NCBI GenBank assembly: GCA_023663525.1
Contig: JAMPHF010000001.1
Coordinates: 423,576 to 487,575 of the forward strand
Reading direction: 5' to 3'
Source: Bacteroides sp.
GTDB lineage: Bacteria; Bacteroidota; Bacteroidia; Bacteroidales; Muribaculaceae
Length of the DNA: 64,000 nucleotides
Part shown: piece by piece, positions 45,389 to 53,619 of the stretch
Position numbering within the stretch: position 1 is the first letter of the stretch
Layout: every line of letters starts with the position of its first letter
Program-made: the position numbers and the translations under genes
Notes under the pieces: model-generated
What the model was told of the DNA's origin: nothing
Databases searched by the model: none
Seen by the model: only the letters and a program-made list of their open reading frames with translations

Positions 45389-48300
45389 TTAGTCGTTTAT
45401 GCTGAAATTTATATCCTCTTCGGTGAGAGTGTCAACAAGTTTTCTTGAAATCGGTATCCGGCGGTTGGAACGCAGATGGAGGGAGCGATTGATTGAGGGA
45501 TCGAAAATCCGGAATGTCAGTTCGCCTTGAGGATTCGGTTCACGCTTGATTTCCTCCTCGATAAGCTCCTTGATGTGCTGGGTGATTTTGTCGGAGGGCA
45601 GATCGATGGTTATCGAGTGGATGAGTTTACCCTTAATTTCACTGAGGAGATTGATACTCATGATGTTGAAGCGTATAGGCGAGGTGGAATATCGTCGCTC
45701 GTAGCGACCGCGAATCAGAATCGGTGTGCCGGGGACACCATAGTTGTGGAAGTTGATGTAGTTCTGCTCAAAGAGCATAAACTCGGCACTGCCGGTGTAG
45801 TCCTCGATTTTCAAAATACCGAATTTTCCACCATTTTTGGCAGGACGGCTCGTGAAGTCCACCACCATGCCGCCGAATGTCAGCTCTACACCTTCGGTCG
45901 GCTCAAATTCATTGTAACCTTTGACGGTGCAGGTGCCGTAGGTCAGCTCCATGAAGTAGGGATCGAGCGGATGAGCCGACAGATACATCCCGACAAGCTC
46001 ACGCTCGCGCTCAAGTTTCAACGCCGCAGCCCATTCTTTCTGCGGTACCATTGGCGGGCGACCGGCGGTTGACATCTCCGCATCATCACCGAAAAGCGAC
46101 ATGGCAGCGTTGTTTTTGTCGTTTTGAAACGCTTGCCCGTAGCGCACGAGTGTTTCCGTGAAGACTTCGCCACGTTGATTCTCATAGAAGAAATCCTCGC
46201 GTTTCACGTCCTCAAAACTATCAAAAGCCCCGGCATAGACAAGATTTTCGAGCAGACGGCGGTTGATTGCCGACGACGGGACGCGCTCCACGAAGTCATA
46301 GATCGACTCAAACGGACCATTGACCTTGCGCTCGTTGATGATGGCCTTGACCACGTTCTCTCCAACGCCCTTGATTGCTGCGAGTCCGAAACGAATGTCG
46401 CCGTGGGAGTTGACACCGAACTCCACAAAACTTTCATTGATGTCGGGTCCGAGCACGGAGATTTTCATGCGCTTGCACTCATCCATGAAGCCGGTGAGCT
46501 TGTTGATGTCCGAGCGGTTTCGGGTGAGGACGGCCGCCATGTATTCCGACGGATAGTTAGCCTTGAGCCATGCCGTCTGAAATGCCACCCATGAATAGCA
46601 TGTGGCATGAGATTTGTTGAATGCGTAGGAGGCGAATTTCTCCCAGTCGGCCCAGATTTTTTCCAGGACTTTCGGGTCGTGACCGTTGGCTTGTCCTCCT
46701 TTCAGGAAGAGGCCCTTGAGTTCGTTCATCTTGTCGATGAGTTTCTTGCCCATCGCCTTGCGGAGCGTGTCACTCTGACCGCGCGTGAAGTTGGCGAGCA
46801 GGCGGGAGAGGAGCATGACCTGCTCCTGATAGACGGTCACTCCGTATGTGTCCTTGAGATATTTTTCCATCACCGGGATGTCGTAGGTGATGGGACTGCG
46901 TCCATGTTTACGGGCAATAAAGTCGGGAATATAGTCCATAGGTCCCGGACGATAGAGGGCATTCATGGCTATGAGGTCCTCGAAGGTGGATGGCTGAAGC
47001 TCGCGAAGATATTTCTGCATTCCTGCGGACTCGAACTGGAATGTACCGGTCGTGTGTCCCTGGCAATACAGCTCGTATGTCTTGGGGTCGGCGATGTCGA
47101 TGTTGTCGATGTCAATGTCCACCCCGCATGTCAGCTTGATGTTTGAAATGGCTTCCTTAATGATCGAAAGAGTTTTCAGACCGAGGAAGTCCATCTTGAT
47201 GAGTCCGGTGTCCTCGATGATTGAGCCTTCGTATTGAGTGACAATCATCTTGTCGTTTTCCTTTGAATCGACGCTCTTGTCAACAGCCGTCGCGACGGGG
47301 ACCCAGTCGGAGATCGGGTCGCGGCAGATGATGACACCGCAGGCGTGCACACCCGTGTTGCGCACATTGCCTTCGAGGCGGCGTGCATATTCGAGGGTCT
47401 CGCGGATGAGGTAGTTGGGCGAATTGAGTTCGCTCGCAAATTCCGGGACGTACTGATAGCAGTTCTTGAGGTTGGTTTTCAGTGTCTTGCCGTCTGGTCC
47501 GTCGGGCATACGCTTAGGGACGAGGTTGGCTATGCGGTTGCTTTCGGCAAGAGGCAACTGCTCCACGCGCGCCACATCCTTGATGGCCGATTTGGCCGCC
47601 ATTGTGCCGAAGGTGATGATGTGTGCGACGTTGTCCTCGCCGTAGCGTTCGGTGACGTAGTGTAGGACATCTGCACGACCGTCGTCATCAAAATCCACAT
47701 CGATATCAGGGAGCGAGATTCGGTCAGGGTTAAGGAAACGTTCAAAAAGCAGGTCGTACTTGATAGGGTCAACCTGAGTGATACCTAAACAATATGCCAC
47801 GACACTTCCGGCTGCCGATCCACGTCCCGGACCGACACTGACACCGAGTTTGTGACGGGCCACGTTGATGAAGTCCTGGACAATGAGGAAGTAGCCCGGG
47901 AAACCCATCGTCTTCATGATGTACAGTTCAAACCTGATGCGCTCCTCCAATTCGGGTGTGAGTGGCGAGCCGTAGCGGCGTTCCGCACCCTCGTAGGCGA
48001 GTTTCGACAGATAGTCCGCCTCAAATTTTATTCGATACAGTTTGTCGTAGCCGCCCAACTTGTCGATTTTTTTCTGTGCCGCTTCCGGCGAGAGGACAAC
48101 ATTGCCGTTTTCATCGCGGGTGAACTCATCGAAAAGCTCCTGCTCGGTGATTCGTTTGCGATATTCCTCCTCCGTGCCGAAGTCAGCGGGAATCTCGAAG
48201 AATGGCATGATCGGTGGATGGTCAATCGAGTAGATTTCCACCTTGTCAAGTATCTCCAGCGTATTGTCAATCGCTTCCGGGAGATCGGGGAATATCGCTG

Positions 48301-49198
48301 CCATCTCCTCCTGCGACTTGAACCATTCCTGCTTGGTGTAGCGCATTCGGTCGGGGTCTGACACAAAATTGTTTGTCGAGATACAGATGAGTCGGTCATG
48401 AGCCTCCGCATCATCGGCGTTGATGAAGTGCGAGTCGTTTGTGGCTATGATTTTGATGTCATGTTTGCGGGCAAGTTCCACAAGAACCGGGTTGACTTTC
48501 TGCTGCTCGACGTATGTCTCCCGGTTGCCGCCGGGAACATCGGTCTTGTGACGCTGCAATTCGATGTAATAGTCATTGCCAAACGTCTCCTTGAACCATA
48601 GCACTTGTCTTTCGGCCTCGGCGACGTTTCCCTCGGCAATCAGACGCGGTATTTCACCTCCAAGGCAGGCGGAGCAGACAATCAGACCTTCACGATGTGA
48701 GGCGAGAGCCTCCTTGTCGGTGCGCGGGTGGTGATAGAAGCCATGCGTGTGGGCTTGGGAGACAATCTTGATCAGATTTTTGTAGCCTGTGAGATTTTTT
48801 GCAATGACGATGAGGTGCCGTCCCTTGTCGGTCTTGTCGGAGCGGTCGGTCAATGAGCCTTTTGCCACATACATCTCGCAGCCGAATATCGGTTTGAAAG
48901 CGAGTTTGCGCTCGATTTTTTCTATCTCGGGGGCATATTCGGCACGGAGGCTATCGACCTCGCCTTCAGGTGCCTCCTCAATTTTTTTCTTTATGTCGGC
49001 AAGTTTGCCTTTATATTTGCCTTTCAGCTTATTGACATAGTTGAAGTATTCCTTTATACCGAACATGTTGCCGTGGTCGGTAAGGGCAAATCCGGGCATT
49101 CCGAGGTCAAGAGCCTTATCGACAAGACCGGTCACGGAGGCCTGTCCGTCGAGGAGTGAATACTGGCTATGTACGTGAAGATGAACGAACTGTCGCAT
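45389..49198 (-). CDS. dnaE: DNA polymerase III alpha subunit
   Basis: The 1269-residue replicative polymerase catalytic subunit has an N-terminal PHP domain (HVHSQYSLLDG, LTDHGNMFG) and the C-family polymerase core with the catalytic aspartates in PDIDVDFDD. This is followed by the thumb/fingers (KPSTF-like LQPSTFEDLIAMNALYRPGP), a helix-hairpin-helix region, and an OB fold (about 1050-1150, LTFGGMVVDFTSRPAKNGGK). Length is typical of Bacteroidota DnaE1. The TAA stop is the TTA at which the MITE-like element begins, so the coding end is intact. Confidence 0.97.
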   Translation of the reverse strand: MRQFVHLHVHSQYSLLDGQASVTGLVDKALDLGMPGFALTDHGNMFGIKEYFNYVNKLKGKYKGKLADIKKKIEEAPEGEVDSLRAEYAPEIEKIERKLAFKPIFGCEMYVAKGSLTDRSDKTDKGRHLIVIAKNLTGYKNLIKIVSQAHTHGFYHHPRTDKEALASHREGLIVCSACLGGEIPRLIAEGNVAEAERQVLWFKETFGNDYYIELQRHKTDVPGGNRETYVEQQKVNPVLVELARKHDIKIIATNDSHFINADDAEAHDRLICISTNNFVSDPDRMRYTKQEWFKSQEEMAAIFPDLPEAIDNTLEILDKVEIYSIDHPPIMPFFEIPADFGTEEEYRKRITEQELFDEFTRDENGNVVLSPEAAQKKIDKLGGYDKLYRIKFEADYLSKLAYEGAERRYGSPLTPELEERIRFELYIMKTMGFPGYFLIVQDFINVARHKLGVSVGPGRGSAAGSVVAYCLGITQVDPIKYDLLFERFLNPDRISLPDIDVDFDDDGRADVLHYVTERYGEDNVAHIITFGTMAAKSAIKDVARVEQLPLAESNRIANLVPKRMPDGPDGKTLKTNLKNCYQYVPEFASELNSPNYLIRETLEYARRLEGNVRNTGVHACGVIICRDPISDWVPVATAVDKSVDSKENDKMIVTQYEGSIIEDTGLIKMDFLGLKTLSIIKEAISNIKLTCGVDIDIDNIDIADPKTYELYCQGHTTGTFQFESAGMQKYLRELQPSTFEDLIAMNALYRPGPMDYIPDFIARKHGRSPITYDIPVMEKYLKDTYGVTVYQEQVMLLSRLLANFTRGQSDTLRKAMGKKLIDKMNELKGLFLKGGQANGHDPKVLEKIWADWEKFASYAFNKSHATCYSWVAFQTAWLKANYPSEYMAAVLTRNRSDINKLTGFMDECKRMKISVLGPDINESFVEFGVNSHGDIRFGLAAIKGVGENVVKAIINERKVNGPFESIYDFVERVPSSAINRRLLENLVYAGAFDSFEDVKREDFFYENQRGEVFTETLVRYGQAFQNDKNNAAMSLFGDDAEMSTAGRPPMVPQKEWAAALKLERERELVGMYLSAHPLDPYFMELTYGTCTVKGYNEFEPTEGVELTFGGMVVDFTSRPAKNGGKFGILKIEDYTGSAEFMLFEQNYINFHNYGVPGTPILIRGRYERRYSTSPIRFNIMSINLLSEIKGKLIHSITIDLPSDKITQHIKELIEEEIKREPNPQGELTFRIFDPSINRSLHLRSNRRIPISRKLVDTLTEEDINFSIND

Positions 49199-49268
49199 TT
49201 ATTATATATGATAGTGTTTATTTTGAGGACGAAGTATTGTGGGATTATATTTTTTGTTTTGTGATATC

Positions 49269-50366
49269 TTACAGTTGCTCTATGATTTTATTCCATCTAA
49301 TTTTATGTTCAAACTTTATCGTGTCATCTGAATTCAATAGGGCAACATATCTTAATACAAATAATGTCGGATTTTCAAGCAATCGCAGATAGTATTTTAA
49401 TGAAGGAATTACTCCGTTTACGATAATTTGACATCCATGTGAATTTTTTACCTGTTTGATTATGTCTTCTATACCTATTCGGTCTTCATTATTGATTTCC
49501 TTTGTAGACAGAATATAGTATCGTGACACAGGGGATGGAAGTATTTTTTCCTTTGCACGATTTAAAATATCAATTGAGATTGGAATATCAAATTTGACTT
49601 CAACGGCTTCAAATGGATTACCTTCCGCATCTATTACGTCAATGTCGCCGAGTCTTCCACTTTGAGAGTCTGCGGAATTATGATTCTCCAATGGCAAGAG
49701 CGTCTTTTCATTAAATCGTTTGAACTCAGACAGAATAATTTGGTATATTGCGTAAAACGCTAATACGGGAAGTCGTGATGCACCCCGACTCTTATAGTTA
49801 TAGTTGAAGTGTTTAGTGAGGACATCAATTATCGACTCAATAGAAAGATTTTTTGGTTTAGCAAGTTCAATTTTTTTGCTGTCCCTTTGTAAGATGAGTT
49901 TATGAAACAAATATATGGTTGAATCCATAGGGTTTAATCCTTTTGTCTCCACTTCATCTAAGAGTGACAAGAATACTTTTTTTAACGCTACAGGTTGGAT
50001 GGCTCCGGGATAATCAAAATTGTATGGACGTTTCTGTTCAAGAGATCTTGTTAACCAACCACTCTCAGCCATATTCGGAAATGACTTAGATCTTAAAAAG
50101 GGTGTTATATGGAGACTATCGAATACTCTGCCAGAATAACCATTCGGAATACTTGTCTGATGGCAACGGATGTCTTGCTCCGGATATAGTGATTTATAGA
50201 TTAAACTTGTTACGGTAACAGCCAAGACTCCTTTGGAGTTTTCGGAAGCATTGATGATAGTATCGATATATATCTTTGCGGTTTCCGATACATCAAGAGA
50301 GTCATGCTTTTCCAGTGAGGCAGCAGAATCATATAAGGACTCAATATATTTATCAATATTATTCAT
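49269..50366 (-). CDS. Type II restriction endonuclease (possibly SacI family)
   Basis: The 365-residue protein is encoded directly after a C5 cytosine methyltransferase (4-bp overlap). A PD-(D/E)xK-like site is visible: GDIDVIDAEGNPFEAVEVKF, with D243, E256 and K258 as candidates. A conserved-looking block at about 78-120 (GYSGRVFDSLHITPF, ESGWLTRSLEQKRPY) recalls SacI-family enzymes, from memory only. It should cut unmethylated DNA at the site protected by its partner. The base composition is clearly AT-richer than the flanking genes, and the codon use fits recent transfer. The family name is less certain than the role. Confidence 0.75.
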   Translation of the reverse strand: MNNIDKYIESLYDSAASLEKHDSLDVSETAKIYIDTIINASENSKGVLAVTVTSLIYKSLYPEQDIRCHQTSIPNGYSGRVFDSLHITPFLRSKSFPNMAESGWLTRSLEQKRPYNFDYPGAIQPVALKKVFLSLLDEVETKGLNPMDSTIYLFHKLILQRDSKKIELAKPKNLSIESIIDVLTKHFNYNYKSRGASRLPVLAFYAIYQIILSEFKRFNEKTLLPLENHNSADSQSGRLGDIDVIDAEGNPFEAVEVKFDIPISIDILNRAKEKILPSPVSRYYILSTKEINNEDRIGIEDIIKQVKNSHGCQIIVNGVIPSLKYYLRLLENPTLFVLRYVALLNSDDTIKFEHKIRWNKIIEQL

Positions 50367-51592
50367 AGCAATTGTTTTTTAATCTCTGTTATTATTGATT
50401 CAATCATTGGTATGCATACAGAGTTGCCTATCTGACGATATTGTTCTGAAAGACTGTTTGATCGTATGAAATTAGGTGGGAACCCCATGATTTTATAACA
50501 CTCGTTGATAGTCAACTTCCTGACTGCTTTTCCATCATATATCCAGAAGCGTCCGGATGTTTCTTGCGACGGAATTGCGGGATGTATACCGTCGATTGAG
50601 TAGATTCTGTTTGGCTGTTTATGGACTCTTGATAGATGCTCGGTCCCAGGTCTTACACCAGCTTTCCGAATATTTTTATTGCGATAACCAACAAAAATTA
50701 GTCCTGACGGTTGTTGCTTTACATTAGATAGTATCGTATATGGTTCTGTAAGATACTCAAATTCAGAAGTCTTAGGATCGTCTAAAACCTCACGCAGCAT
50801 AACTTTGGGTTTCGTGATGATTTTATCAAAGTTGAATGTCTTGTTCTTGGATCCGATTATGATTATACGCTCACGATTCTGTGCCACACCAAAATCCGAT
50901 GAATTCAAGATTTTAAATGATGTGTTATATCCTAATCCTCGAAGCCCTTCTATAATAGTTTTCAGAGTGTTGCCATGATCATGGTGGACAAGATGCTTAA
51001 CGTTTTCAAGGAATATAACGTTTGGACGTTTGGCCTCAGCAATTTTAAATACATTATAGATCAACGTTCCGCGTGTATCTTCAAATCCTTTCATCTTACC
51101 GGATATACTGAAAGGCTGACATGGAAATCCTGCTGTCAGGATATCATGTTTTGGTATAAGCTCGACGGGAATTTTCGTTATGTCGCCAAATGGATATTCA
51201 CCAAAGTTAGCCTCATATACCTTTTGAGCAAATGGATTGAATTCAGATGAGAATACACATTTTCCTCCGCATCGTTGCAATGGTATCCTAAATCCGCCTA
51301 TACCAGCAAAAAGATCTATGAATGTAAAGGAAAATTCTGTGGGAGGAGGAAAGGGTACATCAAACACTACACCCTCTGAGAATAGGTTGTGAGACTTTGA
51401 ATAGCATATGGCAGGTTCTGAGACAATCTCGGATAGAGTATTTTCATCTGTGGTGTCATAGCCATGAAGTGTATGTGTGAGGAACGCTTTATCGTTCCCT
51501 TCATATTCATTAGCTATTGTTAACTGATATTCTGATAATCTCATAGTTGGGTTTACTTTTATTCGTTGCTTATCAATATCACTATCTGTCAT
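50363..51592 (-). CDS. DNA (cytosine-5)-methyltransferase
   Basis: The 409-residue type II modification enzyme has motif I FIDLFAGIGGF (91-101), motif IV GFPCQPFS with catalytic Cys158, motif VI ENV (about 196), motif VIII QNRERIIII, and C-terminal motifs IX/X (GNSVCIPMIE). The target-recognition region lies at about 255-355. About 85 residues precede motif I, longer than the minimal enzymes. It is AT-rich like the endonuclease gene. Its start overlaps the stop of the GC-rich S41 gene by ATGA, and its stop overlaps the endonuclease start by ATGA. ATG at codon 17 is an alternative start. Confidence 0.95.
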   Translation of the reverse strand: MTDSDIDKQRIKVNPTMRLSEYQLTIANEYEGNDKAFLTHTLHGYDTTDENTLSEIVSEPAICYSKSHNLFSEGVVFDVPFPPPTEFSFTFIDLFAGIGGFRIPLQRCGGKCVFSSEFNPFAQKVYEANFGEYPFGDITKIPVELIPKHDILTAGFPCQPFSISGKMKGFEDTRGTLIYNVFKIAEAKRPNVIFLENVKHLVHHDHGNTLKTIIEGLRGLGYNTSFKILNSSDFGVAQNRERIIIIGSKNKTFNFDKIITKPKVMLREVLDDPKTSEFEYLTEPYTILSNVKQQPSGLIFVGYRNKNIRKAGVRPGTEHLSRVHKQPNRIYSIDGIHPAIPSQETSGRFWIYDGKAVRKLTINECYKIMGFPPNFIRSNSLSEQYRQIGNSVCIPMIESIITEIKKQLL

Positions 51593-52620
51593 TCCCCTTG
51601 CAGGAGGGAGATTGCGAATTGGAGTATGGTGTCCTTGCCATTGAGGGCGTCGATGGGATCCATATCGACGGCACAGCCCTCAGAGGGTGTCACACCGTAT
51701 TCGGTGCTCTGACGGTCAGCATCGAGCATTGAACATGCGGAAAATCTCACAGACCATCCGCAGGGGAGTTCGGAGGAATAAGGCATTCCTGAGCCTCCAC
51801 CCGTGGTCGCTCCGACTATTTTCACTCCCGGAAGCAGTTTCATGATGGAGACGAAGTTGTTGGCGGCCGAGAATGTTGATCGGTTGGCGAGTACGATGAC
51901 CGGTTTGCCCCAGCGCATACGTCCCTCGTCGGCAGGGTTATAGACAATCTCGTAGGGGGTGGAGAAGTCATTGTGACCGGGACCTGTCTTGTGGGATATG
52001 TAGCCCACGACGGTAGGTTCGGTTATGAAACGGCTGACGATGGTCCTGACATTGGTGAGATCACCGCCTCCATTGTCACGGACATCGAAAATGAGTCCCT
52101 GGGTGTTTTTCAGAAAGAGGAGGACGTTGTCGAGGTTTCCGTTGCCGATGGGATTGGCAAAAGAGCCGTAGTGGATATAGCCGATGTTGTCGGAGAGGAT
52201 ACCGAACATCATTCCTGACGACTGGCGGTAGTTGAAGTTGAAGTATGATTCCTGAATCAGCCGTTCAGAGAAGTTCTGCGGGTAGTCGCTCCACCATTTG
52301 CGGTAATATGAAGTGTTGAATGGCGACGAAAGGTTCACGTGACCGTCGCGCAGCTCGTCGAGCATGTCGGCGCAGACGATGAAAAGTTCCTCGCGGGTCA
52401 TTTCCGGCTCGATGCGCCGTGAATATTTATCGTGGATGGCATCCCAGTCGATCCCCTTCTGTTCGAGGAAGCAGTAATGCTCGTCAATGATGGTCCAGAG
52501 GGCTTCAAAGTTTCCTCGCGGGTCATTGGCATATTCCTTCACCTCATGGCATGAGCAGAGCGGTAGCATCATGCTGATGAGGAGGAGCAATTGCAGTGGG
52601 CGCATGTATGATTTTGACAT
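51589..52620 (-). CDS. S41 family peptidase lipoprotein
   Basis: The 343-residue lipoprotein has a lipobox ending at Cys24 (LPLCSC). A helical tricorn/C1-like N-terminal domain (about 35-115: FEALWTIIDEHYCFLEQKGI) is followed directly by the S41 peptidase core (LIFDVRDNGGGDLTN, VLANRSTFSAANNF with the candidate serine, GATTGGGSGM). It has no PDZ domain, unlike the protease at 10.9 kb. It probably acts in the periplasm or at the outer membrane; substrate unknown. Confidence 0.85.
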   Translation of the reverse strand: MSKSYMRPLQLLLLISMMLPLCSCHEVKEYANDPRGNFEALWTIIDEHYCFLEQKGIDWDAIHDKYSRRIEPEMTREELFIVCADMLDELRDGHVNLSSPFNTSYYRKWWSDYPQNFSERLIQESYFNFNYRQSSGMMFGILSDNIGYIHYGSFANPIGNGNLDNVLLFLKNTQGLIFDVRDNGGGDLTNVRTIVSRFITEPTVVGYISHKTGPGHNDFSTPYEIVYNPADEGRMRWGKPVIVLANRSTFSAANNFVSIMKLLPGVKIVGATTGGGSGMPYSSELPCGWSVRFSACSMLDADRQSTEYGVTPSEGCAVDMDPIDALNGKDTILQFAISLLQGE

Positions 52621-52659
52621 GATGATGTGCGTGTTTGTCGTTCAGTTTTGTGTCTGTGT

Positions 52660-53523
52660 TCAATACAGGGCGTGGATCATCCGGGCTTTGCCTGAAAGTG
52701 GCTTGCGGGGATTGACTGAGATCCATTCACCGCTGACACCGACAGAGAATGCATGGGTGAAGATGTGGGTCACGATGTCGTTGACCTTCGATGAGAATAT
52801 TGAGCCGTGGTAGCCAAGGCGCAGGTTGGTGGACCCGAAGTGCAGGTCGGCTGAGAGCTGATTGTCGAGTTTGAAATAGTTCCCCCACCAGGCTGCGTGT
52901 GCCAGTCCTTTGTGGTCGCCGAGATAAATCTCATAGTATAGTTCTCCGTAGTCGGGTGCGAAGAATACTCCTGTCAACGGTAGTGTCGGCTGGTAGGTGA
53001 GAGTGACGGGAAGATTCCACACCCGTGTCCGCCACGAGGCAAAGCCGGTGAGGTTGATGGTCCACGCTGCCTTGGCTGAAGCGGGATTGTTGCCGTTGCG
53101 GGCATTGTAGAGACAGCCGAGGTCAATGCCTGTCGATCCGCCGACTGCAACTGTCAGACCGCTGACCGCCGGGTGGAACTTGCGCATCATGCCCCAGTCG
53201 GCACTCAGCATTACGTCCCACATGGTGGCGTTGCGGACGGGGTTGTCGGTTTTGTCAATCCCGATGTTCACGTGGAGACGCATCGTCCAGTCGTCGGGAG
53301 CGAAACGCATGGCCTGATAGCGTTGGTAGTCGAGGCCTGCGTGCCAGCCGCTGTACTTTATCGGCGAGAGATATGTGTCGGTCAGATGTCCGGTGCCTGC
53401 CTCAAGGGTGTAGGCTGCGAATACCGGACGCAGTGGGGTTACCGTCGTGTCATTGTCATCCGCATGGGCTAAGAAAGGAGCCATCAGGATGGCAAGGAGG
53501 ATGTTGAGATGTAGTTTCGTCAT
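52660..53523 (-). CDS. Outer-membrane protein of unknown function (DUF3316-like)
   Basis: The ATG at 53523 gives 287 residues with a signal peptide (MTKLHLNILLAILMAPFLAH). The rest alternates short amphipathic strands with aromatic girdle residues (GWHAGLDYQRYQAMRFAPDD, LRLGYHGSIFSSKVN), as in outer-membrane barrels. It ends RMIHALY. Similarity to the DUF3316 family is tentative. It lies 39 bp upstream of the S41 lipoprotein gene on the same strand, so the two are probably co-transcribed. Confidence 0.65.
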   Translation of the reverse strand: MTKLHLNILLAILMAPFLAHADDNDTTVTPLRPVFAAYTLEAGTGHLTDTYLSPIKYSGWHAGLDYQRYQAMRFAPDDWTMRLHVNIGIDKTDNPVRNATMWDVMLSADWGMMRKFHPAVSGLTVAVGGSTGIDLGCLYNARNGNNPASAKAAWTINLTGFASWRTRVWNLPVTLTYQPTLPLTGVFFAPDYGELYYEIYLGDHKGLAHAAWWGNYFKLDNQLSADLHFGSTNLRLGYHGSIFSSKVNDIVTHIFTHAFSVGVSGEWISVNPRKPLSGKARMIHALY

Positions 53524-53536
53524 CTTCGCTGGTGGG

Positions 53537-53556
53537 TTATTAGACACACTCTTGTT
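53537..53556. repeat. TTATnAGACACACTCTTGTT motif
   Basis: TTATTAGACACACTCTTGTT differs by two bases from TTATGAGACACGCTCTTGTT in the tandem repeat at 15178-15229. It lies in the short gap between parC and the outer-membrane protein gene. Confidence 0.55.
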
Positions 53557-53619
53557 TTTTCCACAGGGGGAATATGCGTTTTTACTGAGGTTTATGTCTG
53601 CGGGTCGGGCGACCGGGGC

